NCBI RefSeq assembly: GCF_023343835.1
Contig: NC_064437.1
Span: 50,728,972-50,792,971 of the forward strand
Reading direction: 5' to 3'
Length of the DNA stretch: 64,000 nt
From: Lagopus muta
Lineage: Eukaryota > Chordata > Aves > Galliformes > Phasianidae
Shown here: positions 48,238 to 61,561 of the stretch, one piece after another
Layout: each line of letters opens with the position of its first letter
Position numbering within the stretch: position 1 is the stretch's first letter
The notes under the pieces: model-generated
What the model was told of the DNA's origin: nothing
Database searches by the model: none
Seen by the model: only the letters and a program-made list of their open reading frames with translations
Position numbers and translations under genes: made by a program

Positions 48238-51200
48238 ACAGAGGAGGTTAAATATATCCCCCAAATCCTTTCAAAGCAAAACCATCAGGAAGTTGGATTT
48301 GGTGTTGCCTGACTTTGCAGGACTCTGGAAATGTGCATGTGGTTTTTGTTAATAAATCTTGTTTATAATATTTCAGAGAGAGACAGAATCCGCTTTCTCC
48401 AGGGTTATGTGTGGCCTCTGGAGTCTTGATAATCCCTCTTCAAAGCAAAAATAATATTACTGTGATAGACACGCTATACTATCCGCTGACAAATCAATGT
48501 GGTTGAAATTTAATTTGTCAGGGATTTAATCAGCACGCTGGAAGACAAGTAAACACCAAATCATTAGATTATACTGTGACACAGGGAAGGTACTGGGCAC
48601 AATTTCTATTTGTTCAGAACTAGCAGTGTTTGTTGCAATGTGCACTGTCAAGGCTACAGTTCTACTTCCTTGTTAAAGCCTATGTATTTTGAATATAAAT
48701 TTGGAAAAGCAACGATGTGAAAGTCTGAATTTAAAAAAATCTCCTTTCTGGCAAAAGAAATGTGTATGGTGTTATTCTGGCATGCTGCTTCATTTGTTTG
48801 GTTGAAGTTATCTCATCCACCCCATATAATAACCATTTTCCAGAAAAGCGTATGTGGCTTTTTTGTACTAGAAGGTAGATTCAATGTAACACAGTAATTC
48901 TCGTTCGTTTTTCAGTTGTTTATTGGGGCTGTTTCAGCAGTAAAGAGCTTGCAACTTTGGCACCTTCCCTTTCCCTCACTGGACTTTTGGGTGTGAAGTG
49001 ATATTGCTAGGAATATGAGGTTAGCTATAAAATGAAATAAAACTTTATTCTTTTCAGATGACTCTTTACTCACAGAAAGTAAAATCATTGAGTTCATACA
49101 AAAATGCCTGGTGAAGTAAAAGAAAATAAGCAAAAAAATGAGGAATCCTGAAAAAAAAGGTAGTGATGGAATTTGATGTATGAAAGAGAGCAAGAGACTG
49201 TACAAGTGTTTGTGTGTGCATTCCCCTGGGTGGGTGCTTCTCCAGTGTTTGAAAAGTACTGTGTCTGAACTAAGAAAGTAGTCTAAAAATAGTGAGTGAT
49301 TATGGGGAGAGAGGAGTGGGTGCAACACTGTGTTTAGTATAGCAGGAGCAGAGTTTTTGATAGACCTAAATGTAGACAAAACATGGTATTTAAAGTTAGT
49401 GCTGGGTAAACAGTGAAGCTTTAATTTCAAAGAAATGGTCTGGAGGCTGCTTAAACTTTCACTTCAAAAATCATAAATCTAATGGAGAGAAACAAGCAGC
49501 TTCTTTATAATCAATTTAAAACTTTTTGCTAGGCCCAACACCAAATGCTTCCTTTAATTTAGGAGCTACTAAAGTGTTTCTATACACAATTTTTCTCCTT
49601 TGTTTATTTTTTATTTCATAGTTTTTGTTCTGGGTAGAGAATTAAAAGCTTTTCTACAGAAAACAGCACCAACAGACAGTTTGACATTTCTGAAATGAAT
49701 GCTATAGTTTGGAAATAACTAAATTTAACATGTTGACTCTGTCAGCGCCCAACATTTTTCCCATTTAAAATTATTTCCCAGCTCCATCCCAATTTCTGGA
49801 TCCTTTGAAAAAAATCATGTTTGGCAATTTTGATGACTTGTTTTTTTCATCTCTCTTGGGGGAGTTTATTGGGAATTGCCTCGGAATTTGTCCTGTTGTT
49901 TAGTGCATGTTGCCACTCACATGCAGCAGGTGTTATATAAGCTATCAAAGCCAAAGGTCTTGAAGGAAGGAAGGGCAGATATTCTTTGAACTATAGATAG
50001 AGAAAGCAGGAGTAGGCGGTAGATATCGGTTATTGTTCTGCAACATGCTTGAATAGAAGTTTAACAGAATATTAAATACATGGTCTTCCTAAATTACTGA
50101 GAGAATTTGTAGGAGAAAAAAAAAATGAAATGTTTTCTTCCTTCTTCATGGAGAGAAAAGAAAGGGTACCCAGAACTGGATTATGTAACTTGAAATTTGT
50201 GGTGATTTTCCAGAGAATTCTTTTCTGGCAGGCAGTGCAGTGCAGAAATCAAACAGCAGAAGCTGATCTGAGCAATTGGGTGTTGGTACTCACAAAGAGA
50301 AGTGGAGGAAAATGGAAATTGCTTAAAATTGCCACTGTTTTTTTCTATAATGGCATTTGTGGCAGTTAGGAGAAGATAATTAGTTCAATTATATTTTTTC
50401 ATTGTCACCTGAACTGATTTTTTTCCACCACTAGGAATGACTGAACATGCAGCTTATCTTTGTGGCAAGGCAGAGAACTATTAAATCAGTCTCATTTCTT
50501 GTCACTTACACTTCGTACATCTCCTATTCTGTGAGCTATTTGCCTGGGGCTGCTCTGCAGGGCAGGAAGGGGGAAACTTCTTCACTTCCATCTCTTATGA
50601 ATTACTGAGCATTTGCTTATATTCCTTACTGGAAGGAAATTATTCTTCCTTGGATTCTGCTTTCCCCCAGGACAAAATTACACGCACTGCACATACCGTT
50701 GTCACAGGTGATGGGATCAATATTGCTGTGTTGGGACTCTAGCATGTGTATATATGTATATGAATAATATATGTTGCACATATAAGACATATTTATATTT
50801 TACATATAAAACACTATGATTCAGCCTGTTCACCTCTTGTCCTAACCTGGTGGAACAATGCCTGCTCCTTTCCATTTGCTTGTACCAGCATTTTCAAAGG
50901 GAAACAATCTGAAATGCAACTCCATCAAATGCCGTTATAGACAGAAAGCCTGGCAACACCAAAGGGTTTTAAAACCCTTTCCATTCATCAAAGTCAGATG
51001 GATCTTTTTTGTTTTCTTTCTGTTTTTGAAAAGTAAAACCAGTGCTCCTTCATTACCTCCAGGAGCTGCAATGCATAACAGCATTCCCCATTACTGAAAA
51101 ATAACCCCTATCATTCCCATTCCCATGCACACGTAATATACCTAATTGGAGGGGTTTTGCTGTCCACAAGAACGCTTGCTTCAGCAAGGCAAGCAGCCTG

Positions 51201-54200
51201 GTTTCTTTCCCTTCCCTGCTGGAGGCTGAGAGGGTATCTGGGGATATCACTGTGCCGGGTTTCCTATGCTCTGTTGTGAGCATCTCCTCTGGCCAAGTGG
51301 GCAGGGCACTGAACCCTGCTCTATCTCAGAATGGCTATTTTTATGTCCTTGTAACCTCAGCTAGCCCAGATCCTGCTAACAGTGCCAGTGTGGCAGCCCC
51401 TCAGGAATGAGCTGAGCAAGCTTTTGCAGTCTAATAACTCTGCAAGCTGTCCTTGGCTGCCCAGCAAGTGGACACAATGCAAACTTGGGTTTGATGATGC
51501 ATACAAGCTGATTACTGCTTCTAAAAACTCAGTGAAACTGTGAATGCTCTGAAATAAAAGAGCCGTGACATCAGATCCTGCTGAGTTGTCCTTCCATTGG
51601 CAGCAGTGCCTCTGGTGTGTGACTGCATTGCAAGGAAACCACTGCTACAGAGAACACGCACAGCTTGCACCCTTCTTCCAGGGCAGCCTGCGGGCTGCAT
51701 GCTGCTTGCACAGGAAGAATATGAAGGTGTTCTCAGAGCAATAAAATTTGTGAGCTCACTGGCTCAGGAGAGCTCTGGTTGTATGCACTGATACCAGTGT
51801 AGCACAGTAACAGTCTTGCCAAACTGCAGTTCTAGTCATTGAATTAACTGATTATTCTTCAATTTTACTTAGTTGCATTTATGCATACTTTCAGACAACA
51901 GCCACAACCACCCAACAGTAGGATTTTCTGAGAAGTAATTGAAATCAGCTTCCATTTTTCTTATTCCATGGTCCTTTGATAATGTCACTGCTCTCAAAAT
52001 AACTTTACTGAAATTCTCAAATAAGTTGTAATTCTGGAAGAAACATTCATTTCCTATTTGGTTTGAGCTAGCGCAACATGATTATCATACTACTGCTATG
52101 GTTTGATGTATTCCAGATCCCCACACAGAAAGGCAGAGCTCCCTTAGCTGCTGCAGTGCCAGATCTTTGTCTTAGTTCCAGCCTCAAAGGAGCTTCATTT
52201 GAAGGAGTTCCTGTTATCTTAAATAATGGTAAGGACAAATTGAAGGTAGGGTTCAAGATTGGGCCAATGCCAGTGCATATGGATTATTTAAAGCAGTGGA
52301 TTTTTCAGTGGTGGTTGCAGTTTGTAATCCAGGAAGCCTTCAGATGTATAAACATTGAAAATATGTTCTTTGTTCAGTAGTGTTCTACACACCAGAAAAT
52401 TTAGACACTCACAGGTGCAATTAAGGTTTCCAAAAACAAGCAGATTTCCTGACCACAAACTGTTGATTCTGTTCCAACTTAGCCCATTTTATTCCTTTCT
52501 TTCTCCTGAGCAACACATTTACAATGTGTCCAGAATTGAGGAATCATTGCATTACTGTATATGAAGGAGAAAAGGAAGCAGGATGGGATTTTCAAATGTC
52601 ACAGTTGTTTGAAATGTTCCTGGTGTTATTTATTTCCTTGTTGTTTTGTTTCTTTCTTTTGTTTGTTTGTTTGTTTTCTATAATTGGTGGTCTGTTCTTG
52701 TATTCCACAAATTGCTCCCTTACGGAACAATGCTGTTACCTGCTCTTCCAAAATATACTTTTCTGCAGTTCTATTTTCCGCTCCTATAAGCTTATAAGCA
52801 GACTGAGTTCTGTTTTTCCCAAGGGAGCCTTTGTCTGTCAGGACTTGCATGGCTGAAGCCAGCCAAAGTTGTGCAATTACATTTTTAAGCACTTGCAAAT
52901 AGTTTGCCAAAATGTTCTCATTGTTGCCATCCTCCAAGCATACCTTTCTGGTATCTCCCAGATTTTCCCAGTGCTCCTGTTCTCCATGTAGTAAATGCTG
53001 CTGGCAGGCATATGTACGTTTTACGTATTTTATTTTGCAAATCTCAGCAAAGTTGAGCCAATTTCTGAGCAACGTGTGCCTCAAGGACTGAAAATAGTAA
53101 ATGCCATACTGAAGCAGACTCATAATCCAGATGCTTGGCTATGCTGTCGTCTAAAATGGCTACAGCCAGATGCTTCTGGCAGAGTGCAAGGGACCTCCTT
53201 TTCCCTAGTAATTAGAAATTATTTTAACTACTAAAAAAAGGAGAGTAACAATTTTTATACACTCAGTCTGTGTAGCTGATGGACTTTGTTTTCTAAATTT
53301 CACGCTTTTGTTCTCAACAGCCGCCTACTGCAATGAATGTCACATTTTTATTTTTTGAGGGAAATTGTTTCCTTTTGTGGCTTGGGGTTTGCCAGAATCA
53401 GATGTTATCCTGTTCCATAGCTTCAGTGAGTCCCACCACACTTCTCCGAGTCCCTGGCAGCTCTGCAGTGCATTTCTGAGAGGAGTGAATTAGTACTGCG
53501 TGCAGTATCTCAGATAAGGCAACAGCACTGATTTGCCATAGCATGCAATGTTGCATTCTCCTTACTGTTCTGTACATGTAACATGATTTGCTTTTTCCTA
53601 TAGCTGTGCAGTGGGATCAGTTTCTTGCTGAGTTGCTCACAATGATGTCAAGTTGTTTTTCTTAACTGCTAATTTTAGAGCTTGTGAACCTTTCTTTCCT
53701 ATGAAAACCATTTTGCATTTATGGACCCCGAACTTCACTAGCCAGCCTGTCCCATGTGTTATCTACTTTCTCCTGACATTTTACATGCCAATTTTCCAAT
53801 TACCATTCCTGATATTTGACCAGATACAAACATGGATCTTTCTGGTCTGAAACTCCACTCATTATCCCATGAACTTTTAATAAAAATAGACATGATATTT
53901 GTTACTTCCAGTTCTTTTGCACATAAATGGCTTTTAATGAGAGACTGTATTCTTAGCAGGCTGGCCTGTTTATTCTTCAGCTCTTTCAGCATTCTTGGAT
54001 GCTCACCATCTGGGCAGGTTGACAACTTGCTAACAGACTGCTGTCGCTATCCAGGCCTTCAAGCAGGAAGTGTGAATAGGTCAGAAAGTCCTCTTCCAAT
54101 TGAAATAATTTGGTAGGAGACATAAAACAAGGCTGAGTTAAAAGCAACTTTGGAGAATCCAGAACTTGATTTCTTGAATTGGAGATTGGGGCAGTAACAT

Positions 54201-56125
54201 ACTGATAACCATTATCCACTTCAACTTATTTGGAGAATAAATAAACTATTGAGTTAATAGGAATATGCATATTTGGGCAAATTAGTCCCTGCTGTAACAA
54301 ATTTGGAGACAGAAGTATTACACCAGCGTGACTAATTGGAGAAATTCAGAGTCTCAGAGCACAAATATAACGCTGCTTCTATATGGTGCGCTGGTGGTCT
54401 TTGTACTGGGCAAATTCCTGTGGCATAGGTTTGCCTCTGAGCACTTTGTTTAAGCAAACTATAAACAGCCCATGCCTCCAACACCCACTGTCAGAATTCA
54501 GAGCAAAACCTAATGGAGAAAACCTGCCCATTAGCAGCAGGTCTGGCACTGCAGCTCAGTCTTCGGAGATGGAACTCCCCAAGATCTACACTTCTATAGG
54601 TCAGTTCCTGACCACAACAACCCATTTGGCTGTCTTGATCAGGAGTCTGAATCACAGCTACACAGCCATGCTCAACTCTGCAGAGCAAGTGTGGGAGGAG
54701 AGGGCTTGCGGCCATGTGAAAGGTAGCTGCACATGTTTGAAGTGTGTATTAACAAACCACAGAGAAAGCATGCTGTGCCGCAGGGGAGGGTTTGGGTTTT
54801 TCCTTCTGCTGAACCTGGATTAATTTCTACCCTGGCATTTTGGTGGGTGGTAGCATGTTCTCCAGTCGTGGCTCCATGGCTGGGATTCACTGTGTGCAAC
54901 AGAGAGGTGCCAAAAGCAAAAGGCTGTTCCACAAGCAAAGGTCGTGAATGTGGGGCAATAAGTCTTTTACTGCATGCCACAAGAATGGGGTGATTGCCTC
55001 AGGGGGGTTCCCTCCCCACCGAGAGGGAATGCATTGTGTCTTCAATGGTAAGGAAAATATTCCCTTGAAATGGAAGAACTAGGAGCAGTTATAACTAAAA
55101 TGTTGCTGCAGAGATTACTAAATACTACAGTTTGTCACTACTTCTCTTTGTTCACCTTAGTGAATGTAGGGGGGGAGAGTGCATGTTATAATGTGCTTTT
55201 TAATGGGAAATAAGTAGAAATGGAGACTTCTAAGTCCTAGACATTACAACAGAGAAAAAAAGCTATGCACAGTGTAGAATCAGATATTCTGAATGTATTT
55301 TTACATCACTCTCAGAGCAGAGGAGCATACATTTTTTTATACTTGTGCTCCTTTAAAGTTATAGTCAAGTGGTTGTAGGAATACAATACAATTTCATCAA
55401 CAATTGCTCCTTGGATATAAACATGACGTAGCAGTATTGAGGATCAGCAGCATCCATTAACAACCTTCAATACTGTCTTCTGTAGTACTTTTATACTTGA
55501 CATACTCTTAGTCATAAACAGAACAATGAGGAACATTAGAAAATCCATCACAACCACAGAAGAAAATCAGGCAGCTGTAGGTAACACCTGTGCTCTAAGG
55601 AAGGGACTTGTTTTGAAACAGCATTTTGAAAAAGTATAAGGATATGATAAGAAGTCTTATTTCAGTTTTTTGTTTGAGACTCCCACTGATACCAGAAGGA
55701 ATTCTGAGCACAGAGCGAGGGTGGGGTATGGCCTTATGCTCAGAGATGTTAAACTATCCAAGCTCGGAAGCTGGGAAGAGACAGCACAGGGAACCACCTA
55801 ATGAGTCTTTACACTTTTCTACATTAAGGATTAACTACCGTGATCCGTGTTCTAAAAATACCCCAATTCCTTTTGTGGTGCAATGAAATGCAATACTTGC
55901 ACAATACTGAATCATCTGTAGTCCCTGTGAGACTCCGGTTGACATAAACAGCCTGTAGAGAGTGATTTTCAGAAGAGAATAGATTTAGATTCAGCATTTT
56001 ACAGTGATTAATTGACCTTCCAAAAACGACATTGACATTAAGGACTTCCTGAATTATGAGCACTTCACCACAGGTAAAATTTTTGTGAAGGACCATCCAA
56101 ACTGATAACATAGTTACATACTAAA

Positions 56126-56147
56126 TAAATATGGGATCCCATATTTA
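56126..56147. repeat. 22-bp perfect palindrome
   Basis: The two 11-base arms (TAAATATGGGA and TCCCATATTTA) are exact reverse complements with no spacer and a BamHI-type GGATCC centre. It lies in intergenic DNA 2.2 kb past the LGI1 3' end. No transposon terminus is recognised at it. Confidence 0.9.
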
Positions 56148-58363
56148 AATCCCATATCATCCTGTACAACTCCATGGCTGGTTTCCCTTGTATCTTGAAT
56201 GTAAAATTCTAGGGGCTCATACTCCTGCAAGATTTTCAGCTCTTCCTTTAAGCCCAGGAATAACAGCGAATTCCCATAAATCCATAATAGAATTTCAGAA
56301 AAGGTTAATTTGGGAAAATACAGCAATACTATCACACAGGGCTTGTATCAGGTTGTGTCTGAAATACAACTCCAGGAACCAACCTTCTCAAGCAGGACTG
56401 TGAGGCAACATATAAGGCATAGATTTCAAACTATGTTTGTAAGTGAATGTTGGTAGAAGATTAGCAGGGCTATCTGAATCCACTAAAACTCAACCAGACG
56501 TCCACAGTATGTCCATAATGGGAAAGATATATATAGCCATTTTGCCATTACTTATACAACTGATAGAGAATATAGAGAGGATAGAGAATGCATGTAGGCA
56601 AGTATAATGGGAGAAATCGGAACAAAGTCAGTGCACATAGTTCAATAGGTTATTGAGGAAAAGACCGAAACAAAAGATAAAATGAACACTTCATAGCTTT
56701 CTGGTGTATTGTAGATCATCCTTCTGCCATGCAAGGTAGATTGAAGAGACAGACAAGCTGAGCTGGCAATCAACATTGTGCAGCTGACATACACAAGTAA
56801 TAAGAGAGATTATCTGGATTGATCTGGGGCTGAAAATCACACTCATATGAAAGCTAAGAACTTGAAAACTGTCCAGTGATGCATTATCAGAATGGATTTT
56901 GGAAATGTTATGTGCTAATAAAAACTTGCTGGTGCTTATAACTGTGCAATATTAAATCTTTCTAGTCACAGATTTATACACAGTGAGTAGTTTTAAGTCA
57001 AATACTGACCAGAGCATAAGCAGCTACGGATAAAAAGGCACAAAAAATTAGCTTATTAGAGTAGCATTGTTCACATATGATTTTTTTCTTTTCTAATAAC
57101 ACTGAATGTAAAAAACTATTCTTTATCATAGAAGCCTGATGTTTAGAACTGGCTTCTTACATATTATGTGTCTTTCTTGCCTGCAGCACTAGCAACTGCT
57201 CATAGCAGCACCATCAGCAAAGGAAAAGCTACTGAGGCTGAAATAGTCATTTTAGAGTCTTCATAAATACGGGGAGCCTGCTGGCTCACCAGATCAGCTT
57301 ACATCACTAGCTGATGAGCATAGTACAAATCTTATTGGCCAATCAATGTCTGTGAGTGCTAGAAATGTTAGAAATACAAACAAACATACATGGTATTTTA
57401 ATGTGTATTTTAAAGATGGCATTGAAGCATAAGGCTCAATAACTTCAAGTGAAGTGCAAAAGTAGCTAAAATGAATTTGAGTTCTCTTCCTGAGCTGCAG
57501 CAAGTGCTGATTTCTCACAGGTGATGCACTGGGTGTATGTAAACAAAAGGCTATTTAAACTTTGAGTGTGATGGATTTTCATGACAAACTTAGACTCGGT
57601 GTAACTTAACACACATAGGCAGATGCCCTAGAGGTTCAGATGTTACACTAATGGAGTTTGTTTTGCCACATTCAAAATTCCTGAAATCTCAGGCATACCT
57701 CTTACCAGATGACTTCACTTTCCCTACCCTCGTTCACAATAAAGAAGAAATTCAGTGAAAACTAAATAATTGTGATTACAATTGAAAGACTTGACAAGGA
57801 TACACAGAATTCGTGCAAGTGATGTGTCACAGCTCAGATATAGAAATGATGCTAGCTGCAAAATAAGCTGTGCTTTTAGCTTTCAGCACAGTGACAGCCC
57901 AAATGTCATTCCAGAGATTCATTCTGTGCTGCTTCAGCGTACAGAGGTGGAGAAAGACCTTTACATCAGATTTATTCTGTTGATTTCTCTGTAATTTTTT
58001 TCAACAATCTGTTACTTCCAACTATGAACAGTACAAAGCCCCATCCTACAGCCAGATCTATAGAATGGAATCCTACTTTTCTAGGTGGAAGCCAATTTGA
58101 ACCAGTGAAGCTTCACATAAATACAATGATGTGTCCAGGTGACTGCTAGTAGGATTGAAGTTCTACGCTGCATTTGCATCAAAAGCTTACACACAATTAT
58201 ACACAAAACCTACCTGATATTCTGTGCATCTTCCATGCAGTACAACTCAGAATTGGGCAATACACCTTCTCCAGTTTATCTTGTATGTGTATAATATATA
58301 CACAAATAAAAAGTATCACCTGAAAATAATATTTGGAATGTGAAAGACACAAAATGTAAACAT

Positions 58364-58369
58364 TTTATT
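58364..58369 (-). terminator. LGI1: Candidate LGI1 polyadenylation signal
   Basis: An AATAAA hexamer on the minus strand lies about 315 bases after the LGI1 stop codon, in AT-rich sequence. It would give a short 3' UTR. Longer isoforms using later signals cannot be excluded. Confidence 0.4.
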
Positions 58370-58683
58370 TGGCAGTTGTTTCAAACAGGTGAATAAATAA
58401 ATGGAAAAGTACATCTTAATATTCTTTATAGCAACAGATGCAGTTGCACACATATTTACATACTGTGGATGCAAAGAACAGTTAATTTCTTTTTGTTAAA
58501 AAATGCAACTTCCAACATCACTAGACTTGACAATTAAAGATGAAGATACTAGTAATACTTTGTTCTAGCAATCTCAACTTTTAAAGGCATTCATTTGGAA
58601 GTAAGATAAGAGAGTCATCATGCATTTAGTTCATTTTGTCCACTTACGGCAGAAAGTCTGATGTAACCTCAGATTTATGAGTG

Positions 58684-59501
58684 TCATGCGCTTAAGTCAA
58701 CTCTGACATGTTTATAAATCAGTGTAGTTCCCTTAAAACTGGAAGCAAAGAGAAAATCTCGTTTATCGATGGAGACATGTATGAAAGATCTTGGTGCCTG
58801 TATATTTAATTCTTGAAACTTCACAAATTTTGCTTTCTCAGCATCCCAATAATAGACTTGAGTGAAAGAATAATCACTTCCGAGAATGGCATATTGATAA
58901 TTACGTATCTGGAGCGGTTGGAATACCATTGACCCTCGGGATGGCATTCTTTGTAAATCCAGAAATGCTGAACCACCCCATTTCATTACTTTAGAGTCCC
59001 CAATAAATCTTGTTAAACAAATGTATACATCCTCTTTCACTTTGAAATGTTTCACCGCATATGCATCTTCCATATCCTGGATATCAAAACGCTTAACAAA
59101 TTCATTTGTTCCTTTGTTCCATTGATATATTACAGGTCTTTGGGAACTACTTGACAGAATTAAATGCGGTTTGCCGGCTATTTCAAGAAACTCCACATCA
59201 GTATCTCTGTACCAGGCGTGCAGAGACTGATGGGAATAAAATCCATTCCCATTCCATTTGTAAACAGTGGTGAAACCAGCTTTTGAACTGTCTGCAACAA
59301 CAAAATACCAGTCTTCAGCAATCCTGAAAGTTTCAATGTCATTGGGCTTTCTGATTTTAAGGATTTCAATATCTTGAATCTTTATGAACTTATTAGCAAA
59401 AATATCTCTTTTATATATGTGGGAGCCTCCAAACAGCTGTGCAACAATGACATACAGCTGACTCTCAATAACTATAGGTTTACACACAACAGTTGAAGTA
59501 C
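58684..59501 (-). CDS. LGI1: LGI1 last exon: C-terminal part of the EPTP beta-propeller
   Basis: This exon encodes 271 residues and the stop (58684-58686), ending [12 protein letters not shown]1 is a secreted neuronal glycoprotein with an N-terminal leucine-rich repeat domain and a seven-bladed EPTP (epitempin) propeller. The propeller binds ADAM22 and ADAM23 across the synapse and tunes AMPA receptor and Kv1 function; human mutations cause lateral temporal lobe epilepsy. Visible propeller blocks include [84 protein letters not shown] and [13 protein letters not shown]. The acceptor is TTTTATAG|GTACTTC, phase 1. Compared with human LGI1 as I remember it, the loop [10 protein letters not shown] is about six residues shorter, and the third N-glycosylation sequon (NQT near residue 422) is missing. 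LGI2 to LGI4 paralogues fit less well elsewhere in the exon, and gene order supports LGI1. Confidence 0.96.
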
Positions 59502-59592
59502 CTATAAAAGAAAAGTAAAAGACAGGGTTAGCGTTGCTTTTTTCTTTTTAATTAGCTGTTACAGTGTGTTATTTGGTGAGGAATGCTCATAC

Positions 59593-59757
59593 CTGTAATG
59601 TTGTCATAATTCCTGAACATCACTTCTACATGGTCCCATTCAAGAAAGATGCATTTTCCAGTGAAAGGCTGTGCAATAACCACATGTTCATCATTCATGT
59701 ATGAGAAAGTATCTACTGATAGAGATTGATATGGCAGGGACTGAAAAACTTCAAATT
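59593..59757 (-). CDS. LGI1: LGI1 exon 7 (human numbering): first EPTP propeller repeat
   Basis: This 165-base exon lies between acceptor TTTTGCAG|AATTTG and donor ATTACAG|GTATGAG. It begins with two bases that complete the Glu of CIITE and ends on the first base of a Gly codon. It encodes [20 protein letters not shown], then [20 protein letters not shown] and [14 protein letters not shown]. This is the first EPTP strand set, and the NIT sequon matches the second glycosylation site known in human LGI1. The following intron (59502-59592) is only 91 bases. The short intron and matched phase-1 junctions make the gene model firm. Confidence 0.95.
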
Positions 59758-60126
59758 CTGCAAAAGTGCACAAAACATATGAAAATTACGTTCCATACTA
59801 TACTGAAAGAACATTTGCTTAGCAGATAACATTTTATTACAAATTACAGTATTTAATCACTAGTCCAATTTTCCTGATGATAAAGGAGCACTGTAATCTG
59901 TTTTTCAATCTTTCTCAACTAAAAAAAGTGTAATTTTGTGCCCTGGTTCTTCATAGCCTTCATATTAAAGTCTGAGTAGAAGCTGCAGTGTGCCAAATCC
60001 TCAGTGCTTCCTGTGTCAGACTTGCACCTGCAGACAATTCACAGTGATTTTAGTGAAACTTCCAGCCAGCATGTAGACCTCCTGCAAAATGGACCCTAGA
60101 ATAAAAATGATACAGCTTTGACTTTA

Positions 60127-60339
<213 letters not shown>

Positions 60340-61561
60340 TCATGCATTGGAAATAAATAGTCAGCTGCTGTTTTTCTCCTTGCATGACAACAACAAGCTG
60401 GGCTCCTGTTAAATATGTGCTTTCTTGCTTATTCTCAGTTGATGGCTTCCTGGATTAATTTTTCCTGACCTACAGTTAAATCCACATATCAGAACACACA
60501 CAGATTTAATTCTATTAAGGAGAGCTTAAGTTGATAATCAGTAGGAAGTTCTTGTTGATTTCCTCAAGTCTGGAGTTTCACGAAGGCCTACCAAACTGAT
60601 TGCCCCATGTTTGGGGAAGCTGTTCCTTGGGATTACCCTTTCTCAGTATGAACATTCTAGATAAAACAGAAATTAATGCACCCCGACGGTCAGCCAGTCA
60701 GCATTTGCTATCTCTTTTGGATGTACTCCTTTGGATTTACAGGTTTAGGAGACACAAGCAAAGGAGTTCAGTTCTTTACAGCTGTCTTTGGTCAGATTTC
60801 AGAAAGTATGGACAAGAATGGGCAAGTGCCAGGACTTGACTGTGTCACCAGCTGGCTACAGTCAGTCATGCCAAGCAGTGATGTAGGACATACTGACCAT
60901 CTCTACAACCTGCTACTGCCGCTATGAATCCAGCTTGCCTTGTTCGTGCCAGGAGCAGAATGCATGTTCTGCTCTCCTTATCCCAAATCAGGTGAACCAT
61001 AATTTGGTATGTTGTGAACAGAACATACTTCAGCGAAGCAATCATAGGGTTTATTTGTTTATCTATATTTTGTACTTTTATTGGTATCTAAGCTGTATGT
61101 TCGAACAAATTTGTGTTTTGCTTTTGTTTTCAGTTAAATTTAGTATGAAATGAGGCACTTACTAAAACACTTATGCTTTTGTGATAAAAGAAAGCTTTCC
61201 CAGAACTTATTTGGACATAGATATATCACTTCCATTAAATCTCTTCCACCCTCTCCTCACGTCATGTTCTCTCATGCATCCCTTAGGACGTTTCCTTCTT
61301 ATTCACCATTTTAATGAACATGCAGATCTCTTACACAAGTACAAACAGCATCACATATCTTCATAACTAGTCAAATATTCCAAATTAAAATAACTGATCA
61401 ATAACACCAGCCAAAAATCAAGCCTACCCATCCTGTGTATTCTCTACCCAGTAATAAGATCCCATTACCAGCTATTGGTTTGAATGGTTACTCAGAATGT
61501 CCTCTAAAAAAATCTCTTTATATTTTTAGTAAAATTAATAGATTAATTAATTGCTTTCTTA

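Larger units (their letters stand above)
42800..58300. other. Intergenic region between SLC35G1 and the 3' end of LGI1
   Basis: The two genes are tandem on the minus strand, so this stretch runs from the SLC35G1 promoter to the LGI1 3' end. No conserved coding exon is recognised. ORFs of 172 codons (48912-49430, minus), 165 codons (52626-53123, minus) and 146 codons (54383-54823, plus) have no domain I know and no splice or homology support. Repeats cluster at 45.2-48.4 kb. Confidence 0.55.

Noticed and set aside
54383-54823. 146-codon plus-strand ORF
   Set aside because: No domain or splice support; a shorter ORF overlaps on the other strand and the composition looks random.
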